A DNA stretch of 34,362 nucleotides from Alphaproteobacteria bacterium. Lineage in GTDB: Bacteria; Pseudomonadota; Alphaproteobacteria; Micropepsales; Micropepsaceae. The notes under the pieces were generated by a model. That model did not search any database. It saw nothing but the letters and a program-made list of their open reading frames with translations, and was not told where the DNA came from. Both the position numbers and the translations under genes were made by a program. The first letter of the stretch is position 1, and every line of letters begins with the position of its first letter. Location: positions 1 to 34,362 of the forward strand of contig JACADY010000038.1 of the NCBI GenBank assembly GCA_013389115.1, given 5' to 3'. This document shows positions 9,076-16,139 of this stretch, piece by piece.

Positions 9076-9518
9076 GCCGGTATCTTCTCGACACCAACAT
9101 CATCGGTAACATCACCAAGCCGGTCCCATCGGAATCGCTGCTGGCGTGGATGGCCGAGCAGGCCGACGAAGACCTTTTCATCGCATCGCTCACCATCGCC
9201 GAGATTCGGCGCGGCGTGCTGGAGAAGCCTGCCGGCCGGAAGCGAAACCAACTCGAAACGTGGTTCGCCGGGCCGGAAGGCCCCCCCGCTCTCTTCGCCG
9301 GCCGGATTCTGCCTTTCGACGAGAAGGCTTGCCTAGTCTGGGCTCGGCTGATGGCCGAGGGCGCGGCGGCGGGGCAACCGCGCAGCGCGCTTGAGACGAT
9401 TATCGCCGCAGTTGCGGAAGCAAATGACTGCGTGGTCGTCACGGGCAATGAGCGCGACTTCACCGGCATCGAAGTCATCAATCCTATGCGCGGCGTAGGG
9501 CAACTAACTAGAGGCTGA
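9072..9518 (+). CDS. vapC: PIN-domain toxin, VapC/FitB-like
   Basis: PIN-domain toxins cleave tRNA or rRNA using Mg2+ held by acidic residues. The first acidic residue is Asp7 (YLLDTNI) and the second is Glu44 (TIAEIRRG). At the third position, where relatives usually have LDTIIAA, this protein has LETIIAA (Glu108). Further on it has VVTGNERDF where relatives often have VVTDNERDF. Length is 148 residues, normal for the family, and the start is a GTG overlapping the antitoxin stop. The next reading frame starts three bases after the stop, so the pair may be transcribed together with the nuclease remnant. The toxin may be weakened by these substitutions, but that is inference. Confidence 0.88.
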   Translation: MSRYLLDTNIIGNITKPVPSESLLAWMAEQADEDLFIASLTIAEIRRGVLEKPAGRKRNQLETWFAGPEGPPALFAGRILPFDEKACLVWARLMAEGAAAGQPRSALETIIAAVAEANDCVVVTGNERDFTGIEVINPMRGVGQLTRG

Positions 9519-9521
9519 TAG

Positions 9522-9857
9522 ATGAGAATCGCACGAACCGTCCGACCGATTCATTTCGAGGACTTTGGCGGAGCCGAGTTCGAACGCCTCGTATTCGCCT
9601 ATCATCTTTGCGACGGCTGGACGGATCTCGCTTGGTTCGGTCAGACGGGAAGCGATCAAGGCCGTGACATCATCGGGGTACACCCCTTCGATGATCAGCC
9701 TGACGAACGCACTGTCATTCAATGCGTCAATCGGGACAGGCTAACCCAAGCGAAAGCAGAGAAGGACATGGCCGCAGCGGTAAATGCTGCGACAGGTAAG
9801 CCGGACGCTTTTAAGTTCGTATGTCGAGGCAACGTCTCGGCCCAGCGTCGCGACGAG
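9522..9857 (+). pseudogene. Truncated restriction-endonuclease-like protein
   Basis: The first 110 or so residues resemble an Mrr/PD-(D/E)xK nuclease: FEDFGGAEFERLVFAYHL, then GQTGSDQGRDIIGV with a probable metal-binding Asp, then TVIQCVNRDRLTQAKAEKD. The position of the usual QxK is QCVN, so a variant active site is likely. The open frame continues to 10157, but beyond about 9857 it is merely the antisense of a helicase gene. The real gene is therefore cut off there. It starts three bases after the PIN toxin stop on the same strand. I infer a former restriction or phage-defence gene; it is unlikely to be active. Confidence 0.65.
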
Positions 9858-10295
9858 GTTCATCGGATAGACGATGATGGCGCTGGTCCTGCGCGGCTTC
9901 CCGGATTTCCGAGCGCGGACGATCGCATCGACCACCGGCACGAAGAAGCAAAGGGACTTGCCCGAGCCAGTTCCGGTCGTGACGACAAAACTCTGCGCGG
10001 CGCGGGCCTTTGCGATGGACTGCGCCTGGTGGCGATGAAACCGGAGGGGCGTTTCGCCGAAACGAAATATCCTGCCGGTCGCTTCGTCGAGATCACCCGA
10101 GGCGACCAGATCATCGACGGTCGAGCCCTCAAGATATCGAGGGTTCAGCGACAGTAGAGCGTCCGGCCAGAAGCGCCCGGCATCGTACTGCCGACCGATC
10201 TCTGATTTCAGGTCTTCAGATCGAATGGTGCTGAACGGCCGCGAGAACCGGGCGTAGGAATTGATAAGACGATGGTCGAATTCAAACGCCTTCAT
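9858..10295 (-). pseudogene. N-terminal fragment of a defence-type DEAD/DEAH helicase
   Basis: The true start is the ATG at 10295 (MKAFEFDHRLINSYARF). An apparent start at 10301 is created by the IS end. About 145 residues remain. They include LRFHRHQAQSIAKA, a Q-motif-like region, then VVTTGTGSGKSLCFF (motif I, Walker A) and SAIIVYPMN (motif Ia), where homology stops. Helicases with this spacing are known from large DUF1998 or DrmA-type proteins in phage-defence loci; I cannot say which. The rest is lost at a junction near 9855 with the nuclease remnant, which points tail-to-tail at it. Upstream, the IS element separates it from a co-oriented gene fragment at 11840-12031. Confidence 0.7.
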
Positions 10296-10297
10296 TG
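10291..10297. repeat. Left copy of direct repeat flanking the IS (TTCATTG)
   Basis: TTCATTG at 10291-10297 recurs at 11840-11846, directly outside the proposed IS ends. One base is ambiguous, because the final G could belong to the element, giving a 6-bp repeat. It is read as a target-site duplication because removing one copy plus the element restores two overlapping genes. Confidence 0.55.
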
Positions 10298-11839
10298 TCA
10301 CCTGTGAAGAGCCCGCATATCACTGATTAATTTGATATTTTGGCTCTGTCTGGGGTTTTTCGTTTGCCGGTTTTGGGCGTTGGCATGGCGGTTTCCTTGC
10401 AAATTGCGTTCGGCCGCGAGGCGTGACTCCCTATCGTCATCGCGGTGACGGGAGGGCGCTTCGATGCGGCCAAGGGAGCGTCGGGACAGCGGCCAGAGCG
10501 ATCTGTTCCGGGCCAGGCTCGACCAGATCGTCGATGGCGAGCACGCGCTGGCGAAGCTTGCCCGGACGATCGACTGGAGCTTCCTGGAAGAGCGTTTCGG
10601 CGCGGTCTATGACGACGATCCGGGCCGGCCGCCGCTGGCGACGCGGCTGATGGCGGGGCTGTCGATCCTCAAGCACATGCACGACCTCTCCGACGAGGTC
10701 TTGTGCGAGCGCTGGGTCGAGAACCCGTATTACCAGCTCTTCTGCGGCGAGGAGTTCTTCCGGCACAGGCTCGTCTTCGACCGCTCCTCGCTGACGCGCT
10801 GGCGCCAGCGCATGGGCGAGGACCGGCTCGCGGCCCTGGTGCAGGAGAGCCTCTCGGCGGCGGTTCGCCTGGGCGCGGCAAAACCCGCCACTTCGGGCAG
10901 GTGATCGTCGACACCACCGTGCAGGAGAAGGCGATCGCCTTCCCCACCGACGCCCGGCTGATGCACAAGGCCCGCGAGCGCCTGGTGCGGCTGGCCAAGG
11001 ATAAGGCGCTGGCCCTGCGCCAGTCCTATGCGCGGGTCGGCAAGATCGCCTTGATCCAGCAGCAGCGCTACGCCCATGCCAAACAGTTCAAGCGCGCCAA
11101 CCGGGCCCTGAAGAGCCTGCGCACCATGCTCGGCCGCGTCATCCGCGACATCGCCCGCAAGATCGCCGGCCGGCCCGAGTTGGCCGAGGCCTTCGCCCTG
11201 CCGCTCGCGCTGGCCAGGCAGGTCAGGGACCAGCGCCAACGTCAGCGCGGCAAGAAGATCTATTCGATGCACGCGCCGGAGGTCGAATGCATCGGCAAGG
11301 GCAAGTCCCACAAGCCCTATGAGTTCGGCGTCAAGGTCAGCGTCGCCACGACGCTGGAGCGCTGCAGGGGCGGCCAGTTCGTCGCCCATGCCAAGGCGAT
11401 CCCCGGCAACCCCTATGACGGCCACACGCTCGCGACCGTCATCCCCGACATCGAAAGCACTGTTGGCGCGACCCTCACGCGGATCGTCGCCGACGCCGGC
11501 TATCGCGGCCACAACGCTCCCAAGCAGCAGCGCTTCAAGGTCTACGTCGCCAACCAGAAACGCGGCCTCACCCCCGCCATCAAACGCGCCTTCCGCAGGC
11601 GATCCGCCGTCGAACCCGTCATCGGCCACCTCAAGAACGAACACCGCATGACCCGATGCCAGCTCAAGGGAACACAGGGCGACGCCGCAAACGCCATCCT
11701 CGCCGCCGTCGGCTACAACTTCAGACTGCTCATCCGCTGGATCGCGCTTCTGTGGGCCATGATCCTGCACGCCCTCACAGCTCCCACAAACGCTTCAGTC
11801 GGTCAGCGCAGCGCGTAAGGCTCCTTCTTCACGGACGAC
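10298..11839 (+). mobile_element. IS5-type insertion sequence, about 1.54 kb
   Basis: The element carries a DDE transposase gene in two frames. Proposed ends match imperfectly: the left end reads TCACCTGTGAAGA from 10298 and the complement of the right end reads TCGTCCGTGAAGA, identical at 10 of 13 positions. The ends are flanked by TTCATTG direct repeats. The 166 bases before the transposase ATG hold no gene. Family assignment rests on the transposase. A 6-7 bp duplication would be unusual for IS5-type elements, so the exact ends are tentative. Confidence 0.6.
10464..11818 (+). pseudogene. IS5-family transposase in two frames
   Basis: The first frame runs 10464-10904 (IDWSFLEERFGAVY, LATRLMAGLSILKHMHDLSD, RWRQRMGEDRL) and contains the conserved N-terminal transposase domain. 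The second frame covers about 10880-11818 and carries the DDE catalytic core: VIVDTTVQEKAIAFPTD, then IVADAGYRGHNAP, then RRRSAVEPVIGHLKNEHRM with the final Glu. The switch is a -1 shift at four A (10880-10883); reading AAK then TRHFGQ joins both halves seamlessly into about 450 residues, the usual length. Single-frame relatives exist, so this may be an A deletion from a run of five. Programmed slippage, as known in some IS5 subgroups, cannot be excluded. Confidence 0.85.
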
Positions 11840-11846
11840 TTCATTG
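11840..11846. repeat. Right copy of direct repeat flanking the IS (TTCATTG)
   Basis: This matches 10291-10297. Read on the minus strand it supplies CAATGAA, the bases that contain the helicase start codon and the last codons of the upstream gene in the reconstructed uninterrupted locus. Confidence 0.55.
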
Positions 11847-12031
11847 CCTGTCTCGCCCCCAATATTTCTATTATACTGCAACCATCTATCCCAAATGGCT
11901 TCATCAATCTGTTGCCTTGCAGGCGCAAGAACGTCTTGGACAGACCCTGCCTTCCCGACCTGACCTTGATTGCCCGCCAGCCCTTTATACGCAGTGGTGT
12001 CTTCGCGCCGGCCCATAGCGCTCAGCCCCAC
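11840..12031 (-). pseudogene. C-terminal fragment of a gene interrupted by the IS
   Basis: The minus strand encodes VQDVLAPARQQIDEAIWDRW followed by LQYNRNIGGETGNE up to the IS edge. With the IS and one direct repeat removed, the frame ends GNE-Gly-Val-stop. That TGA falls inside the helicase gene, nine bases past its ATG, a classic overlapping gene pair. The fragment is therefore the tail of the gene that preceded the helicase in one operon. I do not recognise the protein. In several helicase-based defence loci the preceding gene is a methyltransferase, but nothing here shows that. The upstream part is missing, because an ATPase gene ends at 12022. Confidence 0.5.
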
Positions 12032-13242
12032 AACGACGATAACGGCGCCGCCGCCAACCTGTCGCCGAAAGGCACGAGATCGGTGCTGTCATAGAGCACG
12101 ACGCCGTAGGCGAACCGTTCCTTGCAGGCCTCGGCCAAGGTCCGCAGGCCAGCGAAGTCGCCGGACTTCACCGTTGCGGCCGCCTTCACCTCGATCCCCA
12201 CGATCATGCCGTCGTCGCGCTCCAGCACGATGTCCACCTCGTGCATCTGCTGGTCGCGGAAATGGTAAGGCGACAGTCGCAGGTCCGACGCCGTCATGAG
12301 CTTCAGGACTTCGGAGAACACGAAGCTTTCCAGAAGCGGGCCAAACACCTCGCGGTCCGCCTTCACCCGATCGAAGCTCAATCCGCGCGCCGTGGCGAGC
12401 AGGCCGGAATCGAGGAAATGCAGCTTCGGCGTCTTGGCGATCCGCTTCAGCGCATTCGTGTACCAGGGCTGCAATGTCGAGACGAGGAACACCTGCTCCA
12501 ACAGCGCGACATAGCGCTGTCCGGTCTTGTGGCTGACATTGATGCTGGAGCCGAACTGCGAGTAGTTGACCAACTGCCCCGAATGCTCCGCGAGCAGCCG
12601 GACGAACTTAGGCAGCTCCGTTAGCTTCTCGATCTCGGCAATGTCTCTGAGGTCGCGAGTCAGAACCGACGTCAAGTAGGAGCGCGCCCAATCCTGTCGC
12701 CGCCGTTCGCTCTCACGGCTGATCGCCTCGGGAAAGCCTCCGAGCAGCGCGAGTTCGACGAGATCGTCGCCGACGATCGCCTCCCGCTCCCCCTGAAGTT
12801 TTCCCGCGAACAGGCGTTCCAGGAAGGTCGGCGCCCTGCCCTTTATTTCAGCCCGGGCCAGCGGCAGCATCCGGAGGGTTTCCATCCGCCCCGCCAAGCT
12901 GTCGGCGACCCGGGGCAAGGTGAGCACATTGGCGGAGCCGGTCAGCAGAAAGCGGCCAGGACGATAGTCCTCGTCCACCGTCTTCTTGATTGCCAGCAGC
13001 AGGTCGGGCGCGCGCTGGATCTCGTCGATAATGGCTTTATCCAGGCCACGAATGAAACCGGCCGGATCGGACTGTGCGGCGTCGAGGACCGTCTGATCGT
13101 CGAGCGTGATATAGGTCCGACCCGCTTCTCCCATCTTCCGGACAAGCGTGGTCTTGCCGGCCCGGCGCGGTCCCACGATCAGGACCACCGGGGTGTCTGA
13201 GAGGGCTTCCTCCGCCCGACGCTCCACGAATCGCTCGTACAT
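12022..13242 (-). CDS. AAA ATPase with DUF4143 / nuclease-like C-terminus
   Basis: This protein of about 406 residues has Walker A GPRRAGKTT at residues 24-32 and Walker B KAIIDEIQ at about 69-76. An AAA_14 domain is followed by a DUF4143 region, with YVALLEQVFLVSTLQPW and KLHFLDSGLLA as typical motifs. The C-terminus has EVDIVLERDDGMIVGIEVK, whose spaced Asp, Glu and Lys look like a PD-(D/E)xK nuclease fold. Such ATPases are common on islands and plasmids and their function is mostly unknown. The start is MYERFVERR at 13242; the longer open frame to 13506 is rejected because it covers the leader RNA of the divergent ArdC gene. The gene appears intact and is divergent from ardC. Confidence 0.88.
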   Translation of the reverse strand: MYERFVERRAEEALSDTPVVLIVGPRRAGKTTLVRKMGEAGRTYITLDDQTVLDAAQSDPAGFIRGLDKAIIDEIQRAPDLLLAIKKTVDEDYRPGRFLLTGSANVLTLPRVADSLAGRMETLRMLPLARAEIKGRAPTFLERLFAGKLQGEREAIVGDDLVELALLGGFPEAISRESERRRQDWARSYLTSVLTRDLRDIAEIEKLTELPKFVRLLAEHSGQLVNYSQFGSSINVSHKTGQRYVALLEQVFLVSTLQPWYTNALKRIAKTPKLHFLDSGLLATARGLSFDRVKADREVFGPLLESFVFSEVLKLMTASDLRLSPYHFRDQQMHEVDIVLERDDGMIVGIEVKAAATVKSGDFAGLRTLAEACKERFAYGVVLYDSTDLVPFGDRLAAAPLSSLWG

Positions 13243-13448
13243 GCACTTTTCCGATTCTCTGACGATTGGAACTATCAGGCATGATAATTGGAAGTCAATG
13301 GCCTGTAGATTGGACTTGCTACAGCCGTGATCTGGAAATGGGTGGTGGGGAAAGCCTTCCCCTGCGGGCCGAGCCTGCCGTCTCGGCCGACCCCTTCTGC
13401 GGGGAGACCCCGCAACGCCACCAAAGAGTGAGAGTGCAGGCCGGGTTT

Positions 13449-13496
13449 CCGTGACGGATTGAGGGCTGGAGGAGAGGCCTCCGGCGCCCGTCGCGG
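13449..13496 (+). ncRNA. Structured leader RNA upstream of the ArdC-type gene
   Basis: The outer stem CCGTGACGG (13449-13457) pairs with CCGTCGCGG (13488-13496), with one G-U. The inner stem GCTGGAGG (13465-13472) pairs with CCTCCGGC (13478-13485) around the loop AGAGG. The 3' arm leads straight into GGAG, the ribosome binding site of the ATG at 13506, so folding could control translation. A near copy precedes parB at 14941. It resembles what I recall of the radC RNA motif, reported upstream of antirestriction and DNA-binding protein genes on mobile elements. No covariance model was run. Confidence 0.7.
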
Positions 13497-13505
13497 AGAC
13501 CTGCA

Positions 13506-14468
13506 ATGTCCAGACATGATGCGCGCACCCGTTCCGGCTCCGATCGGACGAGCCTCTATGACGAAATCACCAGCAAGATCCTCGCCGAGCTGGAAGCCGG
13601 CCGGCTTCCCTGGGTTCAGCCCTGGGGGACAGCGGCGGCCAAGGCGCCCCTCGCCATGCCGAGGAACGCGGCCACCGCACGCTGCTATTCCGGCGTCAAT
13701 GTGCTGATCCTCTGGGGCGCCGTCATCCAGCACGGCTTCCCCTGCCAGAGTTGGTTGACCTTTCGCCAGGCCCTCTCGCTCGGCGGCCATGTCCGCCGGG
13801 GCGAGCATGGCATCACCGTCGTCTATGCCGACCGCTTCGTCCCCGACGACGAGAAGCGGCGCGCTCGCGAGACCGGCGAGGATGCCCAGGCCATCCCCTT
13901 CCTCAAGCGATTCACGGTCTTCAACCTGGCGCAATGCGAGGGCTTGCCCGAAGACCTCGCCATAGCCGCACCGCCGCCTGAGCCCGGCCTGATCGAGCCG
14001 AGGGTCGAGGCGCTCATCAAGGCGAGCGGAATCGATTTCCGCATCGGCGGCGACCGCGCCTTCTATGTGCCGGCGCACGATTATGTCATGGTCCCGCCGC
14101 CCCAGGCGTTTTTCGAGCCGATCAACTGGCATCGAACGGCCCTGCATGAATGCTCCCATGCCAGCGGGGCGCCGCACCGTCTGAACCGCGATCTCTCGGG
14201 CTCCTTCGGTTCCCGGAAGTACGCTTTCGAGGAGCTGGTGGCCGAGATTTCGGCAGCGTTCTGCTGCGCAGCCCTCGGCATCGTGCCGACCGTACGCCAC
14301 GCTGACTATGTCGGCTCGTGGGCCGAGGTCCTGCGCGAGGACAATCGCGCCATCGTCCGCGCGGCATCACAAGCTAGCAAAGCTGCCGACTTCCTGCTCG
14401 GCTTTCTGCCCGAAGACGAACGACTTGCTCCGGTGTCTGTTGACGCCGGCGAGCGGGAGGTGGCCTGA
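13506..14468 (+). CDS. ardC: ArdC-type antirestriction protein (DUF1738 + zinc peptidase)
   Basis: The 320-residue protein has an N-terminal ssDNA-binding ArdC domain (SLYDEITSKILAELEAGRLPW, then YSGVNVLILWGAV). Its C-terminal metallopeptidase-like domain has HECSHASG as the HExxH zinc site and EELVAEISAAF supplying the third ligand. ArdC from plasmid pSA protects incoming DNA from restriction during conjugation. The protein is in the usual size range and looks intact. It is preceded by a structured leader and overlaps the next gene by one base at 14468. Its presence points to a conjugative or mobilisable origin for this block, although no transfer genes remain in the window. Confidence 0.9.
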   Translation: MSRHDARTRSGSDRTSLYDEITSKILAELEAGRLPWVQPWGTAAAKAPLAMPRNAATARCYSGVNVLILWGAVIQHGFPCQSWLTFRQALSLGGHVRRGEHGITVVYADRFVPDDEKRRARETGEDAQAIPFLKRFTVFNLAQCEGLPEDLAIAAPPPEPGLIEPRVEALIKASGIDFRIGGDRAFYVPAHDYVMVPPPQAFFEPINWHRTALHECSHASGAPHRLNRDLSGSFGSRKYAFEELVAEISAAFCCAALGIVPTVRHADYVGSWAEVLREDNRAIVRAASQASKAADFLLGFLPEDERLAPVSVDAGEREVA

Positions 14469-14917
14469 TGCCAACGCGCTTCCGTGGCGAGCATCTGCTC
14501 AAGAACGCCGCCGGATTTCTGGCCGGCGCCCAGCACCTATCCCGGGATGACAACCACTCCCGTGAAATCGTGCTTCACCAAATCGCCTGTGCGATCGAAC
14601 TGTCGCTCAAATCCTTCCTGCAATCCCGGGGTTGGAACGATGAACAGTGCCGGCTCGAAATCCGGCACGATCTGACCAAGGCGTTGGATGCCGCTGAAGG
14701 GCTCGGCTTGCATCCGAGCTACCCAGACCTCCATTCGCTCCTCGCGATCCTCTCGCCCTACTATTGCCGCTACCGCATTCGCGATCTCGCGGCGCACGAG
14801 CCGGCGCTCCTGTCGCCGCAGCAGGCGCTCAAGGCGGCAGAGGAACTCTTGAGCGATGTCAGCGCCGCTTGTCCCAAGGGTTCCGCGCTCGGCGGGCGCT
14901 CGTCATCGAGCCCCTGA
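14468..14917 (+). CDS. HEPN-domain-like protein coupled to ardC
   Basis: This 149-residue protein shows HEPN-like features: an early helix CAIELSLKSFLQSRGW, then IRHDLTKALDAAEGLG, then RYRIRDLAAHEP. The last contains an R-x4-H motif (Arg105 to His110), which in ribonuclease HEPN proteins forms the active site. The ATG overlaps the last base of the ardC stop, so both are probably made from one message. HEPN RNases occur in toxin-antitoxin, abortive-infection and CRISPR systems; others are catalytically inert binding domains. I see no partner nucleotidyltransferase here. The activity is therefore open; the fold assignment is moderately secure. Confidence 0.68.
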   Translation: MPTRFRGEHLLKNAAGFLAGAQHLSRDDNHSREIVLHQIACAIELSLKSFLQSRGWNDEQCRLEIRHDLTKALDAAEGLGLHPSYPDLHSLLAILSPYYCRYRIRDLAAHEPALLSPQQALKAAEELLSDVSAACPKGSALGGRSSSSP

Positions 14918-14940
14918 GAGGAAGAGGGTCGAGGGATTTT

Positions 14941-14987
14941 CGTGACGGGTTGGAGGCCGAGAGAGAGGCTTTCGGCCGCCCGTCGCG
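14941..14987 (+). ncRNA. Structured leader RNA upstream of parB-like gene
   Basis: The outer stem CGTGACGGG (14941-14949) pairs with CCCGTCGCG (14979-14987). The inner stem GCCGAGAG (14956-14963) pairs with CTTTCGGC (14969-14976) around the loop AGAGG, the same loop as the copy before ardC. Two inner pairs change from G-C there to A-U here on both sides, which supports a real RNA fold. The GGAG ribosome binding site overlaps the end of the outer stem. Confidence 0.7.
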
Positions 14988-14999
14988 GAGTAAATCCCG

Positions 15000-16055
15000 A
15001 TGGCTACTGCCGTTCAGAAGATCACCCTGTCGTCCTCGCGCGACATTCCCTTCAACAAGCTGGTGCTGAGCCAGTCGAACGTCCGGCGCGTGAAAGCTGG
15101 CGTCTCGATCGATGACCTAGCGGCCTCGATCGCCCGCCGCGGCCTGATCCAGAGCCTCAACGTCCGCCCCGTCCTCGACGCCGAGGGTCAGGAGACCGGC
15201 ATGTTCGAGGTTCCGGCCGGCGGCCGCCGCTACCGGGCGCTGGAGCTTCTGGTGAAGCAGAAGCGCCTGGGCAAGACCGCCGCGGTGCCCTGCGTGGTGC
15301 GCGACCCCTCGACCGCCATTCTCGCCGAGGAGGATTCGCTCGCCGAGAATATCGAGCGCGCGCCGCTGCATCCCCTCGACCAGTTCCGTGCGTTTCAGGA
15401 CATGCGCCTGAAGGGCCAGTCCGAGGAGGATATCGCGGCGGCCTTCTTCATTCCCGTCAATGTCGTGAAGCAGCGCTTGCGCCTGGCCGCGGTCGCGCGG
15501 TCGCTCCTCGATGTCTATGCCGAGGACGGCATGACGCTGGAGCAGCTCATGGCCTTCACCGTCTCGGCCAACGAGGCGCGTCAGGTCCAGGTCTGGGAGT
15601 CGATCCGCAACTCATGGTCCAAGGAGCCCTATCAGATCCGTCGCATGCTGACCGAGAGCACGGTGCGCGCGTCCGACAAGCGGGCGATCTTCGTCGGGCT
15701 CGACGCCTATGAGGCCGCCGGTGGCAGCATCATGCGCGATCTGTTCCAAGCCGACGACGGCGGATGGCTGCAGGACCCGGCGCTACTCGATCGCCTGGTT
15801 TCAGAGAAACTGAAGATCATCGCCGACGATATCGCGGGCGAAGGCTGGAAATGGATCGAGGTCGATGTCAGCCATCCCTACGATGTCGCGCGCGGACTGC
15901 GCGGGATTACCGGCACGCCGGTTGATCTGACCGACGAGGAGCGCGCGACGATCGAAGCCCTCAACGCCGAATACGCCAAGCTCGAGGCGGAATATGAAGG
16001 CGCTGACGAACACCGTGAGAGCACCAGGCTGGTTTGGAGTTATCTGACGCCGTAG
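15000..16055 (+). pseudogene. parB: ParB/RepB/Spo0J-family protein, C-terminally truncated
   Basis: The N-terminal ParB nuclease-like domain is present: NVRRVKAGVSIDDLAASIAR, VPAGGRRYRALELL, and AEEDSLAENIERAPLHPLDQ. A helix-turn-helix (SEEDIAAAFFIPVNVVKQRL) follows. In plasmids and integrative elements these proteins are typically near 700 residues. Here homologous-looking sequence ends at about residue 337 (EYEGADE, near 16015), followed by a short unrelated tail ending SYLTP. The rest was probably lost when the metal-resistance block joined at this point. ParB proteins of this class serve partition or transcriptional control of the element; the truncated form keeps the DNA-binding part. 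The start is the ATG at 15000 with GGAG about ten bases upstream. Confidence 0.8.
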
Positions 16056-16139
16056 CCATTTGCCGGTCGGGAGCGCGCCGAAGTTTGTAGCCAAGACACT
16101 GACGCTGGGCTTCCGTGGGTTCTGAGGTCAAATCGCCTT

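Noticed and set aside
9858-10157. Second half of the 211-residue plus-strand frame
   Set aside because: It is antisense to the helicase Walker A region and does not continue the nuclease similarity.
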